Origin: Evansella sp. LMS18
GTDB taxonomy: Bacteria > Bacillota > Bacilli > Bacillales > Salisediminibacteriaceae
Direction: 5' to 3'
Assembly: GCF_024362785.1 (NCBI RefSeq)
Contig: NZ_CP093301.1
Location: 620,001 to 684,000, forward strand
Length of the DNA stretch: 64,000 nucleotides
Under the pieces are notes generated by a model. That model was not told the origin of the DNA. It did no database searches and saw nothing but the letters and a program-made list of their open reading frames with translations. Below are positions 17,457 to 27,191 of the stretch, in pieces (position 1 is the first letter of the stretch; each line of letters begins with the position of its first letter). Position numbers and translations under genes: made by a program.

Positions 17457-18053
17457 TTATTTTGCTGCCCCCAGCTGAACGAGCAGATCATCCAGCTGCT
17501 TCTCGGTTTCTTCAATGGCGCCTTCATTATAGATTATTGCGTCCGCATAGCTTTTCTTCTCGTCAATAGGAAGCTGGGAAGCTATCCTGCTTTCTGCTTC
17601 CTCCCTTTCGCTTCCGTCCCTTTTCATCAGCCTCTCCAGCTGGAGTGTCCTGGGAACATATACAAGGAGAACTTTATCTACCATATGCAGGAGATTACTT
17701 TCAATCAGCAGCGGAATATCCATGATTACTGTCTCGTTCCCTGACTCTTTATATTCCTGAGCCTGTCTTTTCATTTCCTTTCGGACAGCGGGGTGGACAA
17801 TATCATTTAAAATTTGCCTTTTGGCTTCATCATTAAATATAACGGAGCCCAGTTTTTTTCTGTCGATGTAGTTATCTTCGTGAAGGATTTCTTCCCCGAA
17901 AGCCTGGACAATTTTATCGTACGCCTCCTGGCCTGGTTCGACTGTCTCACGGGCAATAATATCTGCATCAATGACAGGGAATCCTCTTTTTTTCAGCATT
18001 GCTGAAACGGTAGATTTCCCGCTTGCTATCCCGCCTGTAAGACCTATAATCAT
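17457..18053 (-). CDS. coaE: Dephospho-CoA kinase
   Basis: 198 residues, standard length. P-loop GGIASGKST (7-15), the DADIIARE motif after it, and the lid region with RDGSEREEAESRIASQ. It phosphorylates the 3' hydroxyl of dephospho-CoA, the last step of CoA synthesis. It sits in the polA-mutM-ytaF-coaE order also found in B. subtilis, all on the minus strand. The start has GGGAGGGTGCG just upstream. Confidence 0.97.
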   Translation of the reverse strand: MIIGLTGGIASGKSTVSAMLKKRGFPVIDADIIARETVEPGQEAYDKIVQAFGEEILHEDNYIDRKKLGSVIFNDEAKRQILNDIVHPAVRKEMKRQAQEYKESGNETVIMDIPLLIESNLLHMVDKVLLVYVPRTLQLERLMKRDGSEREEAESRIASQLPIDEKKSYADAIIYNEGAIEETEKQLDDLLVQLGAAK

Positions 18054-18102
18054 TTCGCACCCTCCCGTTCTTTCCAGAATATATGTAAACCTAAGGTGCG
18101 GA

Positions 18103-18747
18103 TTATAGTTTCCACACCCCGACCAATATGAGCAGTAAACCTGGTATAAAAGAAAAATGTTTTATCCACTTTGTGTCAGAAAAAAACAATCCGCTTTTCA
18201 TTCCAAGAGTTAAAAACAGGCCGCACATTACCCCTACACTGACTGCCATAAGCAAAGGGGAAAAGCCAATTAAAGCAGCGCCAATCCCGGCTCCAAACGC
18301 ATCAAGGGAAAGGGCAAAGCCTAATAAAAAAGCCTCCTTCCCTGTGATTGCCCCGGAATTGTCAAGGTCTGCCACCATTGGTTTTCTCAGAACTCTTATG
18401 ATAATGCCAAGTTTTTTGATTTCCAGATTTAAAATAGTTTCCCTTTCCTTAACCGATTTCGGTTCTGTCCTGGCCGGTCTGTATGCCTGGTAGATTGCCC
18501 AGCTTCCAATTCCGATAAGAATGATTCCACCGAATGTTTCTGCATATGAAGCAGGCAGCCAGTTCAGGATAAGGCTTCCCAGTCCCATTGCAACTAAGAT
18601 GGATATTGCTGAAAAGCCTGCAATCAACAGCAGAGAATATAATGGTAGCTTCATTTTTCTCAGGCCATAAGTCAAACCGACCCCAAAGCTGTCCATACTG
18701 ACAGCAAATGCTAAAAGTAAAAGTGAAAAGATAGCTGCCACAGGCAA
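18103..18747 (-). CDS. ytaF: Sporulation membrane protein YtaF (MntP-like fold)
   Basis: 214 residues with about six hydrophobic segments in two halves. Each half carries the repeat signature seen in MntP-type exporters: LLLAFAVSMDSFGVGLTYG near the start and LLGFALSLDAFGAGIGAAL in the second half. YtaF is named for a sporulation role, but its substrate is not known to me. It lies between mutM and coaE, 49 bases before coaE, so it is probably part of the same transcript. Confidence 0.9.
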   Translation of the reverse strand: MPVAAIFSLLLLAFAVSMDSFGVGLTYGLRKMKLPLYSLLLIAGFSAISILVAMGLGSLILNWLPASYAETFGGIILIGIGSWAIYQAYRPARTEPKSVKERETILNLEIKKLGIIIRVLRKPMVADLDNSGAITGKEAFLLGFALSLDAFGAGIGAALIGFSPLLMAVSVGVMCGLFLTLGMKSGLFFSDTKWIKHFSFIPGLLLILVGVWKL

Positions 18748-18846
18748 GAGCCCCTTCCCATTCTTGATGATAAGATATTATATGGGAGGGGCCCGGCCAA
18801 TGTACGTAATTTAGTGGTTGTATGCCTATTTTTTATTCAGAAAGCC

Positions 18847-19674
18847 TCAGCTGTCCTGACATTCGGGGCATGTATGGGTTCCTCTTCCTCCAACAACTGT
18901 GCGAATTATTTCGGAACCGCATCTTCTGCAGGCTTCTCCCTGTCTTCCGTATACAAACAGGGTTTGTTGGAACATCCCCATCTCCCCCTGTCCGTTCACG
19001 TAAGTTTTTATGGAGGAACCACCCATTTTCACTGCTTCTGTAAGTGTTTCAATAATACTGTTATGGAGCCGGGTGACTTCTTCTTCAGAGAGCTCATTAC
19101 TCTTTTTTTCCGGATGTATGCCTGCACGGAACAGGGCTTCGTCCACATAAATATTACCTAACCCTACAACGAGGCACTGGTCAAGCAGAGCAGGTTTAAC
19201 TTTACGGGTTGTTTTTCTGAGTGCAGTCCCGAAGTTCCCAGCCGTAAATTCATCGGAAAACGGTTCAATACCGAGCTGGGATAAAGGAAGATGGTTAAAT
19301 ACTTCTTCCTTGGGATACAAGTGCATCGTGCCAAACTTTCTTACATCACGGTACCTCAGTTCTTTTCCGTTATCTAAAAGGAAGCGGACATGCGTATGCT
19401 TATCAGGGGCTTCCTCTGCAGGAAACAGACCGTACCGCCCCTCCATTCGCAAATGGGAGACGAGAGCGTCATCGTCCAGTTCAAAAATGAGGAATTTCCC
19501 CCTTCGGTTTATATCCCGGAAAGATTGTCCTGTCAGCCGATGGCGGAATTCCTCCACATCATCCGGATGTTTAACCATCTTCGGCCATGTAACGATTACA
19601 TCTTTAATTTTTTCGCCCAGTATAAGTTCTTTCAATGTTCTTCTGACTGTTTCTACTTCCGGTAGTTCAGGCAT
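18847..19674 (-). CDS. mutM: Formamidopyrimidine-DNA glycosylase
   Basis: 275 residues. The N-terminus MPELPEVETVRRTL carries the nucleophile P2 and catalytic E3. The H2TH region has GNIYVDEALFRAGIHP, and the C-terminal zinc finger uses C249, C252, C269 and C272. The enzyme removes 8-oxoguanine and ring-opened purines and nicks the strand by beta/delta elimination. It is 54 bases after polA, and both act in base-excision repair. Confidence 0.98.
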   Translation of the reverse strand: MPELPEVETVRRTLKELILGEKIKDVIVTWPKMVKHPDDVEEFRHRLTGQSFRDINRRGKFLIFELDDDALVSHLRMEGRYGLFPAEEAPDKHTHVRFLLDNGKELRYRDVRKFGTMHLYPKEEVFNHLPLSQLGIEPFSDEFTAGNFGTALRKTTRKVKPALLDQCLVVGLGNIYVDEALFRAGIHPEKKSNELSEEEVTRLHNSIIETLTEAVKMGGSSIKTYVNGQGEMGMFQQTLFVYGRQGEACRRCGSEIIRTVVGGRGTHTCPECQDS

Positions 19675-19728
19675 AGCTTTTCACCTTCTGTTTCTTTGTG
19701 AGTCCTCTGGTAACGTCTCCCAGGATGA

Positions 19729-22365
19729 CTATTTCGCATCATACCATGTGTCCCCGTATGAATAATCCACCTTGAGGGGAACAGCAATTTCAATGGCACT
19801 TTCCATTACCTGAGGAACGAGCTCTTTCATTTCTTCCAGCTCTTCTTCCACTACTTCAAAAATCAGTTCATCGTGCACCTGAAGGAGGAGGCGGGATTTC
19901 ATTTCCCGTTTATCCATTTCTTCAGCCATGTTCACCATTGCTTTCTTAATAATATCCGCTGCACTTCCCTGGATTGGTGTATTCATTGCTGTTCGTTCCG
20001 CAAAGCTTCTAAGATTAAAGTTCCTGCTCGTTATTTCCGGGAGATACCTTCTCCTGTGGAGCATTGTTGTTACGTACCCATTTTCCCTGGCGTCTTCTAT
20101 AGATTGATCCATATATTCCTTTACCCCAGGATAACTGTCAAGGTACCTGTCGATAAATTTCTGAGCTTCCTTCCTTGTTATACCAAGACTTTGGGACAGG
20201 CCATAGTCGCTGATTCCGTAAACGATACCGAAGTTTACAGCTTTAGCCGTCCGCCTCATATCTGAAGTCACATTATCCTCATCTACATGGAACACGTCCA
20301 TTGCTGTTTTCGTATGAATATCCATTCCTTCATTAAAAGCTTTTATAAGGTTTTCATCACCGGATATATGAGCCAGTACCCGTAACTCGATTTGGGAATA
20401 GTCCGCTGCGAAAATAACGGCTCCTTCCTGCTCCGGGATGAAAGCATGGCGGATTTTCCTTCCTTCTTCCAGACGAATAGGGATGTTCTGAAGGTTAGGC
20501 TCAGTGGAACTGAGTCTTCCTGTCTGGGTAATCGCCTGATTAAAGATCGTATGGATTTTACCCGTTTTTTTATGGACAACTTTAAGCAGGCCTTCTATAT
20601 AGGTGGAATTTAATTTTCCTAACTGGCGGTAGTGCAGTATTTTTTCTATGATTTCATGCTTGTCCTGAAGCTTTTCAAGTACATCGGCCGAAGTGGAATA
20701 TCCTGTTTTTGTTTTCTTAATAACAGGAAGGTTTAGTTTTTCAAACAGCACTTCCCCCAGCTGTTTAGGGGAATTGATATTGAACTCGACCCCTGCAAGC
20801 TCATGGATTTTCTGCTCAATTTCAGCAAGTTTTTCGCCTAGATTGCTTCCCATTTCTTTCAGTTCTTCCGTATCAATGCTGACACCGTTCATTTCCATTT
20901 TTCCTAATATAACGGACAAAGGCATTTCCAGGTCATTAAACAAATCGAATTGTTCATTATCCTGGAGCTGCTTTTCAAGGTTTGTTTTTAATTCTCTGAT
21001 AGCAGCAGCTTTCCGTACAAGGTGCTGGGACAGCAGAGATTCCTCAGGGATCTGCTGCTTCTTCCCCTTCCCATATACTGCTTCATCAGACTGTACAGCC
21101 ATCCCTTTATTCCTTTTTGCAATATCGGCCATTTCATGGGAACTCGCGGAAGGATCAATAAGATAGGATGCAATTTGAACGTCAAAGACGATTCCGTTCA
21201 ATTCCACCCCTTCCCAGCCCAGAGCAACAACAGCTTTCTTTGCGCCGAAGATCCATTTTTCTTTCTTCTCGTCCGCTGCCCAGCTGCGGAAGGCTTCGCT
21301 TTTCATAGCTGTTTCGGTTGAGATAAAATAATTACCTGTTTCATTCGCAACAGAGATTCCGGCTATTTCTGCCTGATGGTAGTTTTCCGCAAGTACTTCC
21401 ACCACTACGGCTGACGGGCTTGTAAAAATATCTTCGTTCATACTCGCTTCATCAATAATTTGAACATCAAGATCCTCCATCTGTTCCTCAACAGCTGATT
21501 CATCAGCCCCTTCAAAGCGATCCAGAAGAGAGTTGAATTCCAGCTCTTTGAATAGCTCAACGATTTTCCCATTGTCAAGTTCACCGAGTTCAAGGTTTTG
21601 TACTTCAATATCTACAGGAGAATTCACTTCAATTGTCGCAAGCTTCTTGCTCATAAAAGCATCATCTTTATTTTCTTCCAGCTTTTCTTTCAGCTTTTTC
21701 CCGGAAACATCATCAAGGGATTCATATAAAGCTTCAACGGTCCCGAACTGTTTGAGAAGTTTAAGCGCCGTTTTCTCCCCTACTCCCGGAACACCAGGAA
21801 TATTGTCCGAAGAGTCTCCCATAAGTCCTTTCATATCGATTATCTGCTCAGGTTTGATCCCGTACTTTTCGTCTATCATAGCGAGATCGTATGTCTCTAC
21901 ATTCGTAATACCCTTTCTTGTCAAGGCGACGTGTACTTTATCCGTAACAAGCTGAAGCAGGTCTTTATCCCCACTGAAGATTTTCACGTCCCATTTTTCC
22001 TCAGCTGACCTTTTCGACAGAGTACCGATAATGTCATCCGCTTCATAGTTCTCCACTTCATAATGAGGGATATTAAATGCTTTCAGTAAGTCTCTTATCA
22101 CCGGCAGCTGCTCAGATAATTCCGGCGGTGTCTTCTGCCTTGTCCCTTTGTATTTTTTATAAGTATCATGCCGGAAAGTTGTTTTCCCTGCATCAAATGC
22201 TACAAGCATATGTGTTGGTTTCTCTTCTTCGAGTATTTTCAGAAGCATTGTTGTAAAACCATAAACCGCGTTCGTATAGACCCCTTTTTCGTTATTTAAC
22301 AGGGGCAGCGCGAAAAAAGCGCGGTATGCAATACTGTTTCCGTCCACCAGTACGAGTTTACTCAA
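19729..22365 (-). CDS. polA: DNA polymerase I
   Basis: 878 residues. Order: 5' nuclease domain (about 1-290; VAFDAGKTTFRH, GDSSDNIPGVPGVGEKTA), a 3'-5' exonuclease-like domain (about 300-470), and polymerase domain with motif A DYSQIELRVLAH, motif B RRTAKAVNFGIVYG and motif C QVHDELIFE. The exonuclease-like domain lacks the acidic DxE pair (it reads AVVVEVLAEN), so proofreading is probably absent, as in other bacillus Pol I enzymes. Roles: Okazaki fragment processing and repair. ATG follows a GAGGTG site. Confidence 0.98.
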   Translation of the reverse strand: MSKLVLVDGNSIAYRAFFALPLLNNEKGVYTNAVYGFTTMLLKILEEEKPTHMLVAFDAGKTTFRHDTYKKYKGTRQKTPPELSEQLPVIRDLLKAFNIPHYEVENYEADDIIGTLSKRSAEEKWDVKIFSGDKDLLQLVTDKVHVALTRKGITNVETYDLAMIDEKYGIKPEQIIDMKGLMGDSSDNIPGVPGVGEKTALKLLKQFGTVEALYESLDDVSGKKLKEKLEENKDDAFMSKKLATIEVNSPVDIEVQNLELGELDNGKIVELFKELEFNSLLDRFEGADESAVEEQMEDLDVQIIDEASMNEDIFTSPSAVVVEVLAENYHQAEIAGISVANETGNYFISTETAMKSEAFRSWAADEKKEKWIFGAKKAVVALGWEGVELNGIVFDVQIASYLIDPSASSHEMADIAKRNKGMAVQSDEAVYGKGKKQQIPEESLLSQHLVRKAAAIRELKTNLEKQLQDNEQFDLFNDLEMPLSVILGKMEMNGVSIDTEELKEMGSNLGEKLAEIEQKIHELAGVEFNINSPKQLGEVLFEKLNLPVIKKTKTGYSTSADVLEKLQDKHEIIEKILHYRQLGKLNSTYIEGLLKVVHKKTGKIHTIFNQAITQTGRLSSTEPNLQNIPIRLEEGRKIRHAFIPEQEGAVIFAADYSQIELRVLAHISGDENLIKAFNEGMDIHTKTAMDVFHVDEDNVTSDMRRTAKAVNFGIVYGISDYGLSQSLGITRKEAQKFIDRYLDSYPGVKEYMDQSIEDARENGYVTTMLHRRRYLPEITSRNFNLRSFAERTAMNTPIQGSAADIIKKAMVNMAEEMDKREMKSRLLLQVHDELIFEVVEEELEEMKELVPQVMESAIEIAVPLKVDYSYGDTWYDAK

Positions 22366-22450
22366 AACTAAACACCTCGTTTTCTTAAGATAAGCTTATT
22401 TTATCATGAATGAATCAATGTACAAATGAATCGCCTGCAAGGGCAAAAGA

Positions 22451-22480
22451 AAGAAAAAGCCCGGAATCTTTCCGGGCTTT
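22451..22480 (-). terminator. Terminator of phoPR
   Basis: Minus strand AAAGCCCGGA, short loop, TCCGGGCTTT then TTCTTTC, 41 bases after the phoR stop and before polA. Confidence 0.88.
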
Positions 22481-22520
22481 CTGAGCCTTTCCGGTTTCCC
22501 AGGCAAAAAAACTTTCTATA

Positions 22521-24293
22521 TCAGTCTTCCCGCTTGGTTTTGTAAAAAGAGATTTGAAAGGAAGATCCTTTCCCTGCTTTACTTTCCACGGTAATTTTCC
22601 CTTTATGGGCGTCAACTAAGTGCTTTACTATCGCAAGTCCAAGGCCGGTTCCTCCAGAGTTTCTGCTTCTGGCTCTGTCAACTCTGTAAAACCTTTCAAA
22701 TATACGGGGCAGCTCTTTTTTGTTTATTCCAATTCCTGTGTCCTTCACCTTCAACACAACCGTTTCAGCCTGTTCCTTCGTCTGGACACATACAGTTCCT
22801 CCATCAGGCGTATACGTAATTGCGTTATTTATTAAGTTTATGAGGATTTGTTTCAGGCGGAATGGATCCCCTTCAATAAGAGTATTCCCTTTCACCTTGT
22901 TTTCGAGCTGTATATTTTTCTGTGCTGCTTTGTCATTGAGCATAAAAATCACTTCTTCTGCCAGCGTGCTAAGCTCTACAGGCTCCCAGTTCAGGAGGAA
23001 TCTTTCCTGTTCAATTTTGGACAGTTCAAACAAATCGTAAATAAGACTTTCCAGGCGTTCGCTTTCTTTTGCAATTATAGTGAGAAACCGCTCTCTTAAT
23101 GCTGGGTCTTCCATAGCTCCGTCAATCAGTGTCTCCGTAAAACCTTTAATGGAAGTAACAGGTGTCTTCAGTTCGTGAGAGACATTTGCGACAAAATCCT
23201 TTCTCGTCTGCTCAAGCTTGATGAGTTCTGTAATGTCATGAAAAACGAGCACAACACCTTTTAATTTATCATCGTGGCCCATTACAGGGGCAGCATGAAT
23301 ATCCACATGTCTCGTTTCAATTTCCATGTGTAAAGCCGCCTGCTTCCTTGTCTTTGATTCCGTGAGAAGGATTTCCTGTACAACCTTAATGACTTCTTTG
23401 TATTTTACTGCCTGGTAATATAATTTATTCAGCCACTCATCCGTGTCCTCCCGGAATATATCTTTACAGGACTGGTTAACGAGAGTGATATATCCTTTTT
23501 CATCAATTAACAAAAGCCCGCTTCCCATATTTTCAATCAATGCCTTTAAACTTTCCTGCTGATTTTCATACGTTTTTGTTATGTGATCGAGGTTCTCTGC
23601 CAGTACATTCAATGACTGGTTAAGCTGCCCCGCTTCTATGCTGTTCCCTGTATAGGCTCTTGCTCCGTAGTTTCCCTTTGCGAGCTGGATAGCAGTTTTT
23701 CTCGCATCGTCAATTGGTTCAGTAAGCTGTTTTGCCAGTTTTGCTGCCACAAAAACAATGATCAGGAAGGCCAGAAAAAAGCAAACTGCCAAAATTACCC
23801 ACATGCTCCTGTAGACATGATTAAATTCCTGAATGGACATAGCAAAACGTATAAATGCAACTGTTTCTCCTTGCTGAACATAAGGGACTGCGTAATAAAT
23901 TAGTTCGTTATTCAACGTATTGCTGTATCTGACCTCAAAGCCTGACCCATGCTCCGAAGCATTTTGTATTTCAGGCCGGTCCAGGTGATTTTCCATTTGG
24001 GCAGGTTCGCCTTCGCTGTCCGCAACTACACTGCCATCAAGGCCAACGAGACTAATTCTTAAATCAAGCCGGCTGGCAAGCTGATTGATGCTCTCCTCCA
24101 CATTCTCCGTTTCAGTAAGCTCCGTCCTATCAAGGTACAATGCGGCTACCTCAGCCTCTTTGGATAACCGGTCATTTACCCTCTCTAAATAAAATTCTTT
24201 AAACAGCGGACTGAACACAGCTCCAAGCCCTGCAAAAACCAGAAATATAATAATAGTGAGAGGAATAATGAGCCTTGAACGGTAACTACTCAT
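22521..24293 (-). CDS. phoR: Phosphate-responsive sensor histidine kinase PhoR
   Basis: 590 residues. Two membrane segments (about 9-27 and 164-184) enclose an extracytoplasmic domain of about 135 residues; then HAMP (about 185-240), PAS (about 248-360), the H box SHELKTPVTSIKG (H373), N box NLINNAITYTP, G1 DTGIGI and G2 GGTGLGLAI. It phosphorylates PhoP under phosphate limitation. Its ATG overlaps the last 8 bases of phoP, so the pair is translationally coupled. Confidence 0.96.
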   Translation of the reverse strand: MSSYRSRLIIPLTIIIFLVFAGLGAVFSPLFKEFYLERVNDRLSKEAEVAALYLDRTELTETENVEESINQLASRLDLRISLVGLDGSVVADSEGEPAQMENHLDRPEIQNASEHGSGFEVRYSNTLNNELIYYAVPYVQQGETVAFIRFAMSIQEFNHVYRSMWVILAVCFFLAFLIIVFVAAKLAKQLTEPIDDARKTAIQLAKGNYGARAYTGNSIEAGQLNQSLNVLAENLDHITKTYENQQESLKALIENMGSGLLLIDEKGYITLVNQSCKDIFREDTDEWLNKLYYQAVKYKEVIKVVQEILLTESKTRKQAALHMEIETRHVDIHAAPVMGHDDKLKGVVLVFHDITELIKLEQTRKDFVANVSHELKTPVTSIKGFTETLIDGAMEDPALRERFLTIIAKESERLESLIYDLFELSKIEQERFLLNWEPVELSTLAEEVIFMLNDKAAQKNIQLENKVKGNTLIEGDPFRLKQILINLINNAITYTPDGGTVCVQTKEQAETVVLKVKDTGIGINKKELPRIFERFYRVDRARSRNSGGTGLGLAIVKHLVDAHKGKITVESKAGKGSSFQISFYKTKRED

Positions 24294-25002
24294 TGATCCG
24301 AGGTTCCTCCAGTTTATAGCCCAGTCCCCTTACTGTTTTAATATAAACAGGCTTTTTCGTGTTTGGTTCAATTTTTTCACGAAGATGGCTAACATGTACA
24401 TCCACTATTCTGCTGTCACCGATATAGTCATAATTCCAAACAGCATTCATAAGCTGATCACGTGTCAGAACCCTTCCTTTGTGGTTGGCCATGTATATAA
24501 GGAGCTCGAGCTCTTTTGGAGTGAATTCCGTTAGCTTGCCATCAACATAAGCTTCAAAGCTTTCAGGGAATATTTCCACTTTGCCAACTGTAATTTTATT
24601 TTCCGCTTTTGGCTGTGGAACCGTTTCCTCCCTTCCCCTGCTCCGCCTTAGTATGGCTTTTACTCTGGCTACAACTTCCCGGGGACTGAAAGGCTTCGTT
24701 AAATAATCATCTGCCCCAAGCTCCAGACCGAGCACTCTGTCAAATTCTTCATCTTTAGCAGTCAGCATGAACACTGGTGTCGTAACTTTGTTTTGTCTCA
24801 GCGCTTTACACACTTCCAGCCCGTCCATCTCAGGCAGCATTAAGTCAAGAATAATTAAGCTGAATTGATTTTGCAGAGCCAGGTTATATGCTCTTCTTCC
24901 ATCAGCAGCAGGTGTAACCTCATAACCAGCCTGCTCAAGATTATACTGAAGCAATGCTATGATTGATTCTTCGTCATCGACAATTAATATTTTCTCAGCC
25001 AC
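24286..25002 (-). CDS. phoP: Response regulator PhoP
   Basis: 238 residues from the GTG at 25002 (MAEKILIVDDEE), which lies 9 bases after GGGGAGG; the frame remains open six codons further. Receiver domain with D9/D10, phospho-acceptor D53 (LIILDLMLPEMDG) and K103, then an OmpR/PhoB winged helix ending RTVRGLGYKLEEP. It switches on phosphate scavenging genes. No clear PhoP box repeats (TTAACA) were confirmed in the upstream region. It forms an operon with phoR. Confidence 0.96.
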   Translation of the reverse strand: MAEKILIVDDEESIIALLQYNLEQAGYEVTPAADGRRAYNLALQNQFSLIILDLMLPEMDGLEVCKALRQNKVTTPVFMLTAKDEEFDRVLGLELGADDYLTKPFSPREVVARVKAILRRSRGREETVPQPKAENKITVGKVEIFPESFEAYVDGKLTEFTPKELELLIYMANHKGRVLTRDQLMNAVWNYDYIGDSRIVDVHVSHLREKIEPNTKKPVYIKTVRGLGYKLEEPRINE

Positions 25003-25204
25003 AAATATGATCCTCCCCACCCGGTAATGAACTTTATCCTTCTTATAATATACTATACATCAAAGAGTTAATAAAAAGTGGAAGCAGGAATACTATTATC
25101 TATGTGATTAATAAAGGGAAATCATGTTGTGTAGTATGGTCCGTAGCAAGTTCCGTCACAATAACCGGCACAGGTCTATTATAATTATCGGTGCTACGAA
25201 GAAT

Positions 25205-25300
25205 CTGGACAAATCTTTGGCTGTTCTTTGAAATTTGTCCTGCAAGATTAATTTGCTGGACAAATTTTGCTTTCGACAGCTGGATTTGTCCTGACAGACC
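25205..25300. repeat. GGACAAAT/ATTTGTCC palindrome pair, single short copy
   Basis: Two hairpins in a row: CTGGACAAAT (25205-25214) with ATTTGTCC (25233-25240), and CTGGACAAAT (25256-25265) with ATTTGTCCTG (25284-25293). The loop and linker also resemble the first half of the 185-bp units at 60702-61399, so both come from one family. It lies in the 467-base gap between phoP and the MaoC gene. Apart from this and the MaoC terminator, only A/T-rich promoter-like sequence near 25020-25070 was seen there. Confidence 0.8.
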
Positions 25301-25333
25301 ACCCGCGAGGAATAGTAACTGTCCAGAAACACC

Positions 25334-25363
25334 AAAAACCGTTTCTCCTCAGTGGAGAAACGG
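25334..25363 (-). terminator. Terminator of the MaoC-domain gene
   Basis: Minus strand CCGTTTCTCC, loop of 5, GGAGAAACGG then TTTTTGG. It lies about 105 bases after the stop. Confidence 0.85.
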
Positions 25364-25469
25364 CCACAGTAATTTTACTAAAATCTCTGTTAAACTTTGT
25401 TTTTGATTTGTGCTCCTGCGGTTACTCGTCGCAGGCAAAGCGCACTGCATGGCGCTCGTTCCAGCCAAT

Positions 25470-25952
25470 CTAGAAGTTTTCAAATGTCCCTGCATCATAG
25501 GTCATCGGTTTCCAAGGGTAAGGCGGGCAGACCTCCAGCTCCCCTTCCAGAACAAGATCGCCAAGGTCATCTTTCCCTGTAGCTTTGATAAGAACGAGAT
25601 GTTCTTTGTTGCGTACTTCAGTTATCTCCAGCTCAAGGTTAAGAGTCCCATAATGGTAAAGCGGTTTTGGATAAGAAAGCGACACCTTTTTAATTACACT
25701 TCCTGGCCCAGGCAGGGACATAGAAACTGCGGAAGATAAATAGCCATTTATCATTATATTCGGGACAATAGGTTTTTCGAAAGGGGTGCGTGATGCATAA
25801 TCATGCTGGATATATACAGGGTTAGCATCATCTGTAAAACCCAGGTACAAAAGAAGATCTCTGTCTTCAATCTTTTTCTCAACAGATATCTTTTCTCCTG
25901 CTTTTAAAGTATCAATCGTCTTGCCTAGTTTGTTCCTTTTCTTTGTAAACAC
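25470..25952 (-). CDS. MaoC-like (R)-hydratase/dehydratase domain protein
   Basis: 160 residues, single hotdog domain. The segment LGFTDDANPVYIQHDYASRT resembles the hydratase 2 motif (D-x(4)-H type) with D and H in place, followed by VPNIMINGYLSSAVSMSLPG. Family members hydrate enoyl-CoA or enoyl-ACP, and some have lost activity. It sits between mdh and phoP, a position I believe is shared by several bacilli outside B. subtilis. It has its own ribosome site (GGGAGG) and terminator. Substrate unknown. Confidence 0.8.
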   Translation of the reverse strand: MFTKKRNKLGKTIDTLKAGEKISVEKKIEDRDLLLYLGFTDDANPVYIQHDYASRTPFEKPIVPNIMINGYLSSAVSMSLPGPGSVIKKVSLSYPKPLYHYGTLNLELEITEVRNKEHLVLIKATGKDDLGDLVLEGELEVCPPYPWKPMTYDAGTFENF

Positions 25953-26149
25953 AATAAATCCTCCCTCTCAGCTCATTTCACTTCCCTCGTTAAGTAAGCG
26001 TTTCCAAAAAACTTCATCTTTCAGTTACTGCTTAGATACACAGTTGCTATTGTTCATTTACAGTTTGTGAAGCGAGCTTTCAAAACTGCCTGTATATATT
26101 CTAAATATACTATACTTTATTGCTCTTTTAACTATTGATATACATAAAA

Positions 26150-26182
26150 TTTGAAGAAATCCGGCACTTGGCCGGATTTCTT
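26150..26182 (-). terminator. Terminator of the citZ-icd-mdh cluster
   Basis: Perfect 12-base arms AAGAAATCCGGC/GCCGGATTTCTT with a 5-base loop, about 31 bases after the mdh stop. Confidence 0.88.
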
Positions 26183-26212
26183 CATTGTTTAATCGTGAAT
26201 AATATGAGCAGG

Positions 26213-27157
26213 CTATTGCTGTTTTAATAATTCCATGACGTTTTTCACGGAATCAACAGATTTTTGCAATGCCTCTTTTTCATCTTCATTCAGTTCGAGT
26301 TCAATAACCTTCTCGATTCCATCTCCGCCAAGAATAGTTGGCACTCCAAGATAAAGGTCTTCATAGCCATACTCGCCTTCCAGATAAGCAATGGAAGGAA
26401 GAATACGCTTTTTATCTTTAAGAATCGCCTCCACCATCTGAACGATCGATGCGGCAGGTGCATAATATGCGCTTCCTGTACCGAGAAGATTAACAATCTC
26501 TCCGCCGCCTTTTCTTGTACGCTCCACGATAGCATCCAGGCGGTCTTTAGAGATCAGCTTTTCCAGAGGGATGCCTCCAGCGTATGAATAGCGAAGCATA
26601 GGAACCATATCGTCACCATGGCCGCCAAGCACAAAACCTGTTACATCCTCTACGGATACATTGAGCTCCTGTGCAACGAATGTTCTGAAACGGGCAGTAT
26701 CAAGTACCCCCGACTGGCCGATAACACGGTTTTTAGGAAATCCGGATTCTTTGAAAACTGTATAAGTCATCGCATCTACAGGGTTTGTCAGCACGATAAT
26801 ATAGCAGTCTGGAGAGTATTTGACAATCTCCTTTGTTACTTGTTTCATAATGTTGGCATTAGTAGCAACAAGGTCGTCACGGCTCATGCCTGGTTTTCTT
26901 GGAAGCCCTGCAGTAATCACAACAATATCAGAATCCGCCGTATCTTTATAATCGGATGTTCCAGTGATATTGGAATCAAACCCTTGTACAGGACTGGCTT
27001 CCATCATATCCAGTGCTTTCCCTTTTACAGGATCTTCGTTCTGGGGTATATCAACTATCACAACATCCCCCAGCTCTTTTTGAGCTGCCATGAGCGCTGT
27101 TGTTGTCCCAGTAAAGCCTCCGCCTACAACAGTGATTTTTTTGCGTTTAATAGCCAT
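26213..27157 (-). CDS. mdh: Malate dehydrogenase
   Basis: 314 residues of the LDH-like bacillus type. NAD motif [12 protein letters not shown], substrate loop [13 protein letters not shown], catalytic histidine in GGHGDDMVP and arginine in [10 protein letters not shown]. It oxidises malate to oxaloacetate in the TCA cycle. Third gene of citZ-icd-mdh, 35 bases after icd with a good GGAAGGAG site, and followed by a strong terminator. Confidence 0.98.
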   Translation of the reverse strand: MAIKRKKITVVGGGFTGTTTALMAAQKELGDVVIVDIPQNEDPVKGKALDMMEASPVQGFDSNITGTSDYKDTADSDIVVITAGLPRKPGMSRDDLVATNANIMKQVTKEIVKYSPDCYIIVLTNPVDAMTYTVFKESGFPKNRVIGQSGVLDTARFRTFVAQELNVSVEDVTGFVLGGHGDDMVPMLRYSYAGGIPLEKLISKDRLDAIVERTRKGGGEIVNLLGTGSAYYAPAASIVQMVEAILKDKKRILPSIAYLEGEYGYEDLYLGVPTILGGDGIEKVIELELNEDEKEALQKSVDSVKNVMELLKQQ

Positions 27158-27191
27158 TGTTATCCGTCTCCTTCCAACCGGGAATCCCGTT

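Noticed and set aside
25410-25739. Plus-strand frame of 109 codons opposite the MaoC gene
   Set aside because: Overlaps a well-supported hotdog-domain gene and a terminator; no ribosome site.
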